Assembly (NCBI GenBank): GCA_023667395.1
Contig: JAMPAC010000017.1
Span: forward strand, 1 to 54,342
Direction of reading: 5' to 3'
Origin: Blautia sp.
Lineage (GTDB): Bacteria > Bacillota > Clostridia > Lachnospirales > Lachnospiraceae
Length of the DNA stretch: 54,342 bases
Position 1 is the first letter of the stretch; each line of letters begins with the position of its first letter. Of this stretch, positions 41,253-49,734 are shown in pieces. A program made the translations under genes and the position numbers. Below the pieces are notes generated by a model that had not been told where the DNA came from, ran no database searches, and saw nothing but the letters and a program-made list of their open reading frames with translations.

Positions 41253-42838
41253 ATGGTTATGTCAAAAATAAAACGCTTTCTTTTCCAACACAAAGTCATT
41301 CTGTCGATCATGTTGCTGGCAGCCTGCGCAAGGTTCATCAATCTGGCCGGACTGCCTGACGGGGTGTATCAGGATGAGGCATACGGCGCATATAATACAT
41401 GGAGCATCATGACGGCGGGGATCGACAGCCGGGGATACCATGCGCCGGTTTATTTCGTTGCATGGGGAAGCGGCATGAACGTTCTCTATGCTTACCTCGC
41501 ATTACCGCTTTTCCGGCTGTTCGGCGCAAGCGTCGGCGTTTTCCGGCTGCCCCAGGCCTTTATCAGCCTGGCAGGTGTGTTTGCCTTTTATATTCTGGGC
41601 AGGGAACTTTTCGACAAAAAAATGGGGTACTTCATGGCCTTTGCCCTGGCCATCAATCCATGGAGCATCATGAACGCCCGTTTCGGTCTGGAGTCCACGT
41701 TAGCTCCGGGCATGATTTTATTTGCCCTGACTTTCCTGGTATTGGCCTTAAAGAAAAATAAGCGCTACCTCCTGCTGTCCGCAGTTTTCATGGCAGCCTC
41801 CCTGTACAGCTATGCCCTCACATGGATCGCCCTGCCAGTCATCCTTATCCTGACACTGCTGCTCTACTGGAAACAAATACCCCCCCCCAAACACCTGTAA
41901 TGTTTTTATCCCTTATCCTGCTCGCTGCCGCCGCTTTTCCCCTGCTGCTGTTTCTGGCTGTCAATCTGGGATATATCCCGGAAATCGTCACACCGTTCTT
42001 CTCTATCCCAAAACTGCTGAACCTCAGGAATGGCGAACTGAACCTGGGCTATGTTATCAACAATTTCGCCAGGCTGTTTGAAATTGTTACCCGCCAGTAT
42101 GACGGCAACACTTTTACTTCCAGTTCGCTGACAGGCGCATATTACCTGTTTACCACGCCTTTCTTTCTCTTTGGCATTCTTTTTCATATAGTGAAATTGT
42201 TCAGGGAACATAAGCTGGGAAACAATGACCTGCAGTTCATATTCCTGCCCTGGCTGATCAGCGCGGTCATTGTGGGACTGCTGCAGATGGTGATAACCAC
42301 GATCCATATCAATCTGATCCACATCCCGATCATCTTTTATGGGGTTTATGGAATTGCCCAGGCCGCCCGCTTATTAAAAAGCCGGCTCATGACGCCCTTA
42401 TGCATTGCCTTTTTCTGCATTTCGTTCGGCGCATTCGCTTACGACTACGCCACAGACAGCGATACCCATTTCTATGACGATACTGCCCTGGAAGCCCTGG
42501 AGACGGCAAAGGATCTGGCGGCTCCAGGCCAGATGATCACGATCGTGGGATACCCCACCATTCAATACGGAATATGGATGTGGTTTGAGAAGCCTGATCC
42601 CTCGGACTTTTACTTAAACGTAACATATGTGGATAATCAGGGGGATGGGGATTTCAGCACATATGGACAGTTCCGGTATGTCTATTCCATGGATCAGGTC
42701 ACCGGGGAAGATGTCTACATCTGTCTCAATAATGCCTCAAACCTTGAGATCCTGGCAGACACGGATCTGACCGTGACAGTATTGAATGAACGCTATCTCA
42801 TCGCCTTTCCTGACGTTTCAGGAGCAGCCGCCCAATGA
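41253..42838 (+). pseudogene. Family-39-like glycosyltransferase, copy 2, frameshifted at a C9 tract
   Basis: The frame from ATG 41253 matches copy 1 closely (GLPDGVYQDEAYGAYNTWSI, then GSGMNVLYAYLALPLFRLF) but stops at 41900, just after a run of nine C at 41880-41888. The remainder (AVNLGYIPEIVTPFFSIPKL to the end at 42838) continues in another frame. Adding one C would join them as a full protein of about 528 residues. So the gene is either a pseudogene, a phase-variable gene caught in the off state, or a site of slippage or sequence error. Both halves keep good coding quality, which favours a recent or reversible change. Confidence 0.8.
41880..41888 (+). repeat. C9 tract at the frameshift of glycosyltransferase copy 2
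   Basis: Nine consecutive C within the codons for PPP. Ten C would keep the frame open, nine do not. Confidence 0.9.
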
Positions 42839-42847
42839 TTTACCCGG

Positions 42848-44470
42848 TTATGACTGCGGAACCACAAGCGCATATTGCCCCAGTTCCCGGATCACTTCCG
42901 TGTCGAAGGGAACGCGGTCCAGTTCCGACACATGGAACAGATACAGGCCTTCTGCATCCGCTTCGGTCAGATAGGCCACATTGATATAATGATACCGCTC
43001 GGAGTATGGCAGCAGTTCCCGCCCCCCTGTCACATCCGTGATCCCCTGAAAATACAGCGCATCGATACCGCAGGCGTACTGGGTCAGTATCTCCGCCATG
43101 GACAGATTATACTGCCAGTCCATATTTCCGGTGATGTACAGCCTTTCGTACCCTTCCATCTCATCCGCCTGCTCCACCGCCTCCAGAAAATTCACATTGA
43201 AATAGGTCTTGATCTCTTTCCTGAAAGAAGTAAAATAAACGCCCAGGAACAGGGCAAAACAGAGCGCGTAAGCCACAGCCGCCGCCATGCGGAACCCGTT
43301 CCCGGAACGTTCCCCGCCGGAGGGATTCTTCCCCGGAAAATGCCTCCCCCAGAACCGCCCTGCCATCCGCAGGCCATATCCGCACATGAAGATCAGGGGA
43401 TAAAATATAAGATTGATCCGGTTCACATTGACTTCAAAAGTGATCAGCCCCACCCAGACGCCGGTCACCAGAAATCCCCACAGCGCCAGCATCCGCGTCT
43501 TTTTCCCAATCTCTTTCTCCCAGAAGAGATCCCGGGTGAATCCCGCAATCCCGGCCGCCATGAAAGGAATGGAAATATGGTACAAAGGCCCGAATGCAGG
43601 CAGTGTGTTAAACAGATGATCCGGCAGCTGCAGGAAACAGCTTCTTACGGCTGCCCAGATATTCCTGCCCAACTGGGCAAAGGAAAAATTCAGGAACAGG
43701 ATATCATTTCCCCGCGTGGTTTCCGGAAAATGGCTCATGGTAAACAGCGGTGTTTCCATGGTATCCCAGTGGAACAGGTTGATCGCCATGACCAGAAGTT
43801 CCGGCAGCGCCACCGCCCCGAAGATCAGCACGCAGGGCAGGATCTCCCGGAATCTCAACTGCCTTTTCCAGAGACACCATCCTGCGTAGACCACAAGGAA
43901 AGGAATCACGGAATACACCGCGATCCCATAGCAATAAAATGTCAGCCCGAAAAATAGCATGGACAGATACAGGTATCGGCGCTTTTCCAGACCCAGAAGC
44001 AGCAGGTAAAAAGCCAGCAGGAACACATGGGGGAACAGGTTGCAGTCCAGCGCCCATCGGCTCTGCATGAAATGCCATGGATTGACGGCTGTCAGCGCCA
44101 TCGCCGCCAGAGCCAGCCGTTCGTCAAACAACTTCTTTCCTGTCAGATAGACAAGAGCCACACCTGCGCAGCTGATCAGCAGCGCGGGCAGACGGACAGC
44201 CACCGTGTTGAATCCCAGCAGCCTGATAAAGGGGATCATGCAATAGGACAGCAGCACGCTCATCTGGCTCACCTGCCATGCCGAGAAATGAACCGGCAGG
44301 CGGACTCCGTACCGGTCCGTCCCATACTGCGCCAGCGCCCATCCGTCCACCGCCCCCATGGCCTCGTCCTGATTGACGCCGCCGGGGACGGAACCGAAAC
44401 CGATACAGCGCACGGTCACGGCAAATAGAAATATCGCCCAGAAAACCATGCGTCTTTTCCTGTCATCCAT
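42848..44470 (-). CDS. Family-39-like (GT-C) membrane glycosyltransferase, third member
   Basis: 540 residues, about ten membrane segments. The first outer loop has GFGSVPGGVNQDEAMGAVDG with the catalytic-type acidic pair, and conserved INPWHFMQSRWALDCNLFPH-like and NRINLIFYPLIFMCGY segments align with copies 1 and 2. A long C-terminal outer domain (about 430-540) has YERLYITGNMDWQYNLSMAE. More distant from the tandem pair than they are from each other. It converges with copy 2, only 9 bp between stops. ATG 44470 has CGGGG five nt upstream. Confidence 0.82.
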   Translation of the reverse strand: MDDRKRRMVFWAIFLFAVTVRCIGFGSVPGGVNQDEAMGAVDGWALAQYGTDRYGVRLPVHFSAWQVSQMSVLLSYCMIPFIRLLGFNTVAVRLPALLISCAGVALVYLTGKKLFDERLALAAMALTAVNPWHFMQSRWALDCNLFPHVFLLAFYLLLLGLEKRRYLYLSMLFFGLTFYCYGIAVYSVIPFLVVYAGWCLWKRQLRFREILPCVLIFGAVALPELLVMAINLFHWDTMETPLFTMSHFPETTRGNDILFLNFSFAQLGRNIWAAVRSCFLQLPDHLFNTLPAFGPLYHISIPFMAAGIAGFTRDLFWEKEIGKKTRMLALWGFLVTGVWVGLITFEVNVNRINLIFYPLIFMCGYGLRMAGRFWGRHFPGKNPSGGERSGNGFRMAAAVAYALCFALFLGVYFTSFRKEIKTYFNVNFLEAVEQADEMEGYERLYITGNMDWQYNLSMAEILTQYACGIDALYFQGITDVTGGRELLPYSERYHYINVAYLTEADAEGLYLFHVSELDRVPFDTEVIRELGQYALVVPQS

Positions 44471-44570
44471 AAATTCCCCGCCCCGCATTTCCATTCAATA
44501 AATCCTCCGTTCCGGGACTTCCATCCCAAATCTCCACATACCTGAAAAACACATGATTCATGGAAAGGAA

Positions 44571-45821
44571 TCAAAACGCCCCCGCGTTATTCCCCTGATA
44601 CATATAACAGAAAAAGACGATGCCGCAGATCAGATGATACGAATATGTCACCAATTCGGGCGCCAGGAACAGCTTGTACATCAGGTTTTCCCGCTTCATC
44701 GCGTTTTTGAGCATCTGCAGGATGGAGAGCAGGAATACAAAGAATAATCCATGCATATAACCCCATGAAAAATTCATGTGTTCAAAGCGAAACCCCTTTT
44801 CATACAACAACAGGAAACTCAGAAAACCAACAACCATCAGCTGCCATGCCAGCCGGAAAGCGCCGTTCCTTTTCAGTTCTTTCCAGTTCAGCGCCAGGAC
44901 AGACAAGGGAAAAAACGTCGCCATCATGATGCACAGCGGGATATTCCCCGTAAACAGATGCCATGCCTTACCTGCCTCAAGTCCGATACCGGTCTCCTCC
45001 CCCCTGGAATTCGTGCCCATGAACACTCCCCGGAACTGGTAGACCAGCAAAAGCACCGTGGGCAGGAAACAACAGCAGAGATTGACCGTATTCTTCCAAT
45101 ACGCAAATTTCTTTCCAAAAAGCCTCCCGAAAACCGTAACCGCCAACACGGGACCCAGGATAAAAGTAAAACTCGGTTTGGTAAAAGTGGCAAGGAAAAC
45201 GGCTGTACCCAGCAGAATCCCGTCTTTCCAGGAAAAATCCCTTTCATATTCCGAGAGTACTTTCGCGGACAGGAAAAAACTGAGTACGGTAAAAGGACGC
45301 ACTGCCAGAAAGGTGGCGTTCCAATATGGATTGGGCGTATAAATGCCATTGCAGCGGTAAATGTAATCGTAACTCCAGAATTTCTCCCCCCGCTCGGAAT
45401 AGATCATGGACATAAAAAACAGGGAAAAAACGGCTATCGTGGTTACCAGCCTCCACAGGAGGGTCCAGCGTACCCCCTCCTTTCGGGCGTAGTCGGCCAG
45501 GATCGTGTCAAAATAATATTTCACCAGAACCACGCAGAAAGAATCCAGAAGCATGGTGGAGAACGCCACCGCCGCCTCCGGTGTGGCAAAGATCATCCAG
45601 ACGCGGGAAATCCAGAAAAAAAGGCGGTAGGGAAAATCAAAACCGCTCTCCAGCCCCTGGGTTTCCAGAATATAAGCTTTCATGTCCGAATAATAAATTC
45701 CCTGATACTCTATGGTCTGTCTGTAAAAAAACACCAGCATCATCAACGAATACATCGCCAGAAGTATCCCGAAAAAAGCGTAATTTATGAATTTATCCCG
45801 GTTCTCTTTTCCCTGCGCCAT
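44571..45821 (-). CDS. Polytopic membrane protein, GT-C-like (paralogue A)
   Basis: 416 residues with about ten membrane segments. An early outer loop has QGIYYSDMKAYILETQGLES with the acidic SD motif expected of GT-C enzymes. Shared with the gene at 49735-50961 are the phrases YTPNPYWNATFLAVRPF, LATFTKPSFTF and NFSWGYMHGLFF, so the two are paralogues. Not a family I can name. The start overlaps the stop of the flavin reductase gene (TAATG), so the two are translationally coupled. Probable role in transfer of a lipid-linked sugar outside the membrane, inferred only. Confidence 0.72.
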   Translation of the reverse strand: MAQGKENRDKFINYAFFGILLAMYSLMMLVFFYRQTIEYQGIYYSDMKAYILETQGLESGFDFPYRLFFWISRVWMIFATPEAAVAFSTMLLDSFCVVLVKYYFDTILADYARKEGVRWTLLWRLVTTIAVFSLFFMSMIYSERGEKFWSYDYIYRCNGIYTPNPYWNATFLAVRPFTVLSFFLSAKVLSEYERDFSWKDGILLGTAVFLATFTKPSFTFILGPVLAVTVFGRLFGKKFAYWKNTVNLCCCFLPTVLLLVYQFRGVFMGTNSRGEETGIGLEAGKAWHLFTGNIPLCIMMATFFPLSVLALNWKELKRNGAFRLAWQLMVVGFLSFLLLYEKGFRFEHMNFSWGYMHGLFFVFLLSILQMLKNAMKRENLMYKLFLAPELVTYSYHLICGIVFFCYMYQGNNAGAF

Positions 45822-46405
45822 TATGCCTTTCTTCCTCCAACCTTTCCCTTTTTCACACTGTAGCCAAATGTGCCAAGCTGTTCGCCGCAGCAGAGATAAG
45901 CCCCATGGGAATAAACAATGGGTTCTGCCTTTTCCAGATGGAATTTACGCTTTTCATCCATGTATTTCTCATCCGCGTGCACAGCCGCCACATCCGCCAG
46001 GAACAGATCATGGGAGCCCAGGGGTATGACCTGGCGCACCCTGCATTCAATATTGACCGGACTCTCCCCGATCAGCGGCGCCCTTACCTGGCTGGCCGCC
46101 AGCGGCGTAAGATGCAGCGCCCGGAATTTATCAACATCCCTTCCGCTTTTGACGCCGCAGAAATCCGTGGCAAGTGCCAGTTCCCTGGTGGTCAGGTTGA
46201 TGACAAATTCCCCCGTATCTTTCAAGACAGGATAGGAATACCTCTCCGGACGAACCGAAATACTGACCATGGGCGGATTGGTGCAAACCGTCCCCGCCCA
46301 TGCGATCGTGATGATATTAAACTTTCCGTCCCTGTCCGCCATGCTGACCATGACTACTGGCAGGGGATACAGCATATTTCCCGCTTTCCATAATTCCTTT
46401 GACAT
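45821..46405 (-). CDS. Flavin reductase-like FMN-binding protein
   Basis: 194 residues of the DIM6/NTAB split-barrel family: YPLPVVMVSMADRDGKFNII at the start, the core TIAWAGTVCTNPPMVSISVR and the FMN-contact stretch TGEFVINLTTRELA, with a C-terminal loop ending YLCCGEQLGTFGYS. Such proteins bind FMN and reduce flavins or act as flavoenzymes. It sits oddly between a coiled-coil membrane protein gene and a GT-C-like gene and overlaps the latter by one base. No electron-transfer partner is visible nearby. Confidence 0.88.
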   Translation of the reverse strand: MSKELWKAGNMLYPLPVVMVSMADRDGKFNIITIAWAGTVCTNPPMVSISVRPERYSYPVLKDTGEFVINLTTRELALATDFCGVKSGRDVDKFRALHLTPLAASQVRAPLIGESPVNIECRVRQVIPLGSHDLFLADVAAVHADEKYMDEKRKFHLEKAEPIVYSHGAYLCCGEQLGTFGYSVKKGKVGGRKA

Positions 46406-47482
46406 TTAAAAGATCCCCATGAGCTGCAGAAGCTGCAGTATGATGCTTCCCAGGGACGCCAGCAGCGCCGCAGCGGAAATGCCTATGATGGCGATGGTCT
46501 TGCCTTTCATCTTACCCACGGCGGACAACGTTTCCGCCATTGCGTCGCTCTGCTTGCCGTTCTCCTCCACCACAACGGCCTGCACGTTCCGGTATACCTT
46601 TACGCATTCCTTATGCACATTATCCTCCAGTGTGGTAAATTTTTCCGTCAGCCTGCTCTCATCCATATCCTTAGGCCGTTCCGCCTGGCTCTCCAGCCTG
46701 CCAAGCGTGGCGCTCACCTGACTGCTCATGCCGTCCAGCTTCTCACCCACCTGGCGGTTCAGGGCAGCCAGCTTCTCATCCAGCTGCTGATCCAGTGTTT
46801 CCAGCCTGATCTCCAGCTGCTGTTCCATGGCGTCCAGCGTACCGCCGGTCTGCCGTTCCATGGTTCCCAGTTTGTCGCCCACCTGCTGTTCCATGACATC
46901 CAGTTTGCCGCCCAGCTGCTGCTCTATGGCATCCAGTTTACCGCCCACCTGCTCCAGGGCTTCCATCCTGCCGCCCGTCCGTTCCAGTACTTCCAGCTTT
47001 TCGCCAATCCGCTTCTGCATGACATCCAGTTTGCCGCCCAGCTGCTGCTCTATGGCATCCAGTTTACCGCCCACCTGCTCCAGGGCTTCCATCCTGCCGC
47101 CCGTCCGTTCCAGTACTTCCAGCTTTTCGCCAATCCGCTTCTGCATGGCATCCAATTTATCTCCAACCTGCTGCTCCAGGGCATTCAGCTGTCGTGACAA
47201 CTGCAGCTGCAGTTCCTCTATTCCCCGCGAATCCGTCTGGATCGCCCTGATCTTCGCGATGCTTTCATCCACCAGACGATTGACGTCCTCGCTATTGATC
47301 TGGGAATTCTTCAATTTGGCCGTCTCTTCGTCCATCAGTCTCTGAAGCTGCTCCATACAACGGTAATACTCTGCCAGCTGTGCTTTCAGCTTATTCAATT
47401 CTTCCATATCCGCAGCCGTATTCGCCTGGATAATGTCCTGCGCAGTCAGTCTCTGTGCCAGCTTGTCCATAAAAAAATCCAT
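46406..47482 (-). CDS. Coiled-coil protein with C-terminal membrane anchor
   Basis: 358 residues, almost all heptad coiled coil (about 20-290), built of 21-residue modules such as MEALEQVGGKLDAIEQQLGG alternating with MQKRIGEKLEVLERTGGR, and ending in one membrane segment (TIAIIGISAAALLASLGSII). Two copies of a 42-residue unit are identical at DNA level. No enzyme motif. It looks like a structural tether, possibly holin- or polarity-like, but no family is recognised. ATG 47482 has AGGAGGG at good spacing. Confidence 0.78.
   Translation of the reverse strand: MDFFMDKLAQRLTAQDIIQANTAADMEELNKLKAQLAEYYRCMEQLQRLMDEETAKLKNSQINSEDVNRLVDESIAKIRAIQTDSRGIEELQLQLSRQLNALEQQVGDKLDAMQKRIGEKLEVLERTGGRMEALEQVGGKLDAIEQQLGGKLDVMQKRIGEKLEVLERTGGRMEALEQVGGKLDAIEQQLGGKLDVMEQQVGDKLGTMERQTGGTLDAMEQQLEIRLETLDQQLDEKLAALNRQVGEKLDGMSSQVSATLGRLESQAERPKDMDESRLTEKFTTLEDNVHKECVKVYRNVQAVVVEENGKQSDAMAETLSAVGKMKGKTIAIIGISAAALLASLGSIILQLLQLMGIF
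46895..47146. repeat. Perfect 126-bp tandem duplication inside the coiled-coil gene
   Basis: Positions 46895-47020 and 47021-47146 are identical base for base as read, encoding two identical 42-residue (6-heptad) units. The absence of third-base differences implies a recent event or ongoing slippage or recombination. Confidence 0.9.
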
Positions 47483-47584
47483 TATATACCCTCCTGCCCG
47501 CCCCGGCGGCATTTATTCAACATTTGGAAATATTTCTCTTCACATATAGGTATTTTATCATTTTTTTCTTTTTATTACAAGATA

Positions 47585-49417
47585 TTACTGTACTGTCTCA
47601 GCCGCTCTTTCCAATCCGTTATCCTCCGCGCCCGGAACACAGGTCAGCGCCGCCAGCACGGGAACCGTGATCATGATTGGCAGCACATAGCGGAACTGTA
47701 CGGTAGGGCCTAACAGCATCGTACCAAAATAGATCAGGGGAAACAGACAGATATACGCCTGTTTTTTTTGTTTTCTGTAAATCAGCGCCATCGTGACCAG
47801 CAGCAGGGACAGCGTATAGACCGCCGGCTTGAACAACACGGAAACCACCGGCCAGTTATAAAAAGCATTGTTGCTGACAATATCTTCCAGTTTTTCCTCC
47901 AGCCATGGGAACTTGGAAATATGCTGGATCCCATCATACGTATCGGATGCGGAAGAATTATTGGTAAAGATGGCTCCATGCCTGTCCCCGCCGCCCCAGC
48001 CCTGCATCTCGCAGTATGTCCTGTCATCGGGGAACCAGAAGCCCTCTGTCATGCACAGAAAAGCGTCTATGTACTCATTCGGATATTTTAATCCGACCTT
48101 GATCCAGTCTTTTATGACCTGCGCCATATCCGGCTCCCATACCCCTGCAAAATCCACTCCCCCGCGGGAAGCATCGGCAAGGGCAGGCATATGATCCTGC
48201 CAGGAATCCGCCGACACATACCTGTCCACCAGTTCATATATTTCCGGCTCCATATCCTCCCCATGAAAATGACCCACCCTGGCAAACTGCTGGATCAGCA
48301 CGCTGTATTTTTCCACGGAACTGCCTCGGAGTTCCGTGCCCAAGCCGCGCTGTATCCCCTCCTGGGCCGCCCTGCCGCCCACGGTCATGACAGCGCACAA
48401 CAGAAAAAGGCGCAGTTTCTCTTTTCCCTTTGCAAAGAGCAGGGAAAGCACGCCAAAAGCCGCCATCGCGTACAACGCGTTATAACGGAACATCATCATC
48501 AGAACCGCCGTGACAACCATGGGAATCTCCACGCTCCATTTGCGTCCCGTGCGGTACAGACACCGCTCCGCCAGCAATATTGTAAAAGTAAGGAACAACG
48601 CGCTGAAAATGGCATCTTTTGTCCCCACCATCATGGACACGGAACAAAACGGGAACAGGCCATAAAACAGCACTGTCAGCGCCACCGCCCACTTTCTTTT
48701 CACCATCCTGTATATGGCGGCGCAGGCATAGCCCATGGCTGCGGACACTGCCAGCATCTGAAACAGGGTGAACAGCCCCATTCCCGCCTCATTGGAGCCC
48801 AGGGCTCCCCCGATCTGCAGGAAGAGCCATATCAGCCAGGTATGGATCAGGGGCTGGTAAGCGTTGAACCATACCCACCCTTTATAGGCCTCATTGACCT
48901 GCCTGTGAAAATCGTAAGACATTACAATGGGATAATAAGCCATCCACACAGGGATCCACAGCAGGAAGATCGCCCCGAAAGATATCCCGAAGACCACTCC
49001 GCTCTTCCAGGGTCTTTCCTCCCTGTCCATCCCTGACGGAATTTTCTCGATCAGTCCGAGCAGCATATCTCCAAAAGGAAACATGGCTATGGACAGACAG
49101 AGCGCGCGCAGCAGGATCATTCCTTTCCCTTTCACTCCGCAGTCGGTCATCCCATAGCGGTCCAGCTGATATCCCATGATCAGGATCAGCGAAAAAGCAA
49201 AGCTGACCGCCGCCGAACAGACAAAATGCCGTTTTGGCTGTTCCCTGCGGATACGTTTCAGTAAAATGAAAATGACCACTGCCAGGAACACGGACATCAC
49301 ATTGTAAGCCGGATACCTGCTTCCGGTCAGTTCCAGGAGATAGCATACCCCATAGGTTCCCAGAAAGGATAATATAATGGGAATCATCCTTTTCCTCTCT
49401 CTCCATATCCCGCTCAT
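47585..49417 (-). CDS. Large polytopic membrane protein (DUF6020-like, GT-C type)
   Basis: 610 residues with about 12 membrane segments. An outer loop has PIVMSYDFHRQVNEAYKGWV with the SYD acidic motif and NAYQPLIHTWLIWLFLQIGG, typical of the DUF6020-type GT-C proteins of Lachnospiraceae, as recalled. A long outer loop (about 400-500, with GVDFAGVWEPDMAQVIKDWI and GFWFPDDRTYCEMQGWGG) precedes the last helices. Probable glycosyltransferase or polymer-processing role at the cell surface. ATG 49417 has GGAGG seven nt ahead; an ATG 30 nt later is an alternative. Confidence 0.72.
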   Translation of the reverse strand: MSGIWRERKRMIPIILSFLGTYGVCYLLELTGSRYPAYNVMSVFLAVVIFILLKRIRREQPKRHFVCSAAVSFAFSLILIMGYQLDRYGMTDCGVKGKGMILLRALCLSIAMFPFGDMLLGLIEKIPSGMDREERPWKSGVVFGISFGAIFLLWIPVWMAYYPIVMSYDFHRQVNEAYKGWVWFNAYQPLIHTWLIWLFLQIGGALGSNEAGMGLFTLFQMLAVSAAMGYACAAIYRMVKRKWAVALTVLFYGLFPFCSVSMMVGTKDAIFSALFLTFTILLAERCLYRTGRKWSVEIPMVVTAVLMMMFRYNALYAMAAFGVLSLLFAKGKEKLRLFLLCAVMTVGGRAAQEGIQRGLGTELRGSSVEKYSVLIQQFARVGHFHGEDMEPEIYELVDRYVSADSWQDHMPALADASRGGVDFAGVWEPDMAQVIKDWIKVGLKYPNEYIDAFLCMTEGFWFPDDRTYCEMQGWGGGDRHGAIFTNNSSASDTYDGIQHISKFPWLEEKLEDIVSNNAFYNWPVVSVLFKPAVYTLSLLLVTMALIYRKQKKQAYICLFPLIYFGTMLLGPTVQFRYVLPIMITVPVLAALTCVPGAEDNGLERAAETVQ

Positions 49418-49641
49418 CCCAGATCCTCCCACACAAATATTTCAGTAAGTATACCACATTTTTCATAGTACTGTTCGTTGCATTTGCTTTTTTGTGTATT
49501 TTGTACATTTTAACAGGTAATTTCATTTCGATTTTATAACATTCACCAACTTTTTACATGCTGTTCATAATTTGTTCATATTTAATTGCTATACTTTATC
49601 CATAAACAAACACAGACTATTAGATAATTTTTTCATAATAG

Positions 49642-49670
49642 CCCAGATGCCGAAAGGTGTCTGGGCACTC
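49642..49670. terminator. Hairpin between divergent genes
   Basis: GCCCAGA and TCTGGGC form a stem around TGCCGAAAGGTG. It lies upstream of the promoter of the next gene, so it may end a transcript from the left or be a leader structure. Confidence 0.4.
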
Positions 49671-49684
49671 CTCATTTTCAGCCT

Positions 49685-49712
49685 TTGCAATCTCACATAC
49701 CTTTGCTATAAT
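49685..49712 (+). promoter_or_regulatory. Promoter of GT-C-like paralogue B
   Basis: TTGCAA, 16 bp, TATAAT, with AGGAGG and the ATG following within 25 bp. Confidence 0.7.
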
Positions 49713-49734
49713 AAAAAGGAAGGAGGCTTTACCC

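Noticed and set aside
46895-47146. Tandem repeats considered as a CRISPR array
   Set aside because: The units are 126 bp, contiguous without spacers, and coding.
46613-47197. Repetitive plus-strand frames opposite the coiled-coil gene
   Set aside because: They mirror the repeats of the real gene; the composition (HLLQGFHP-type repeats) is not credible as a protein.
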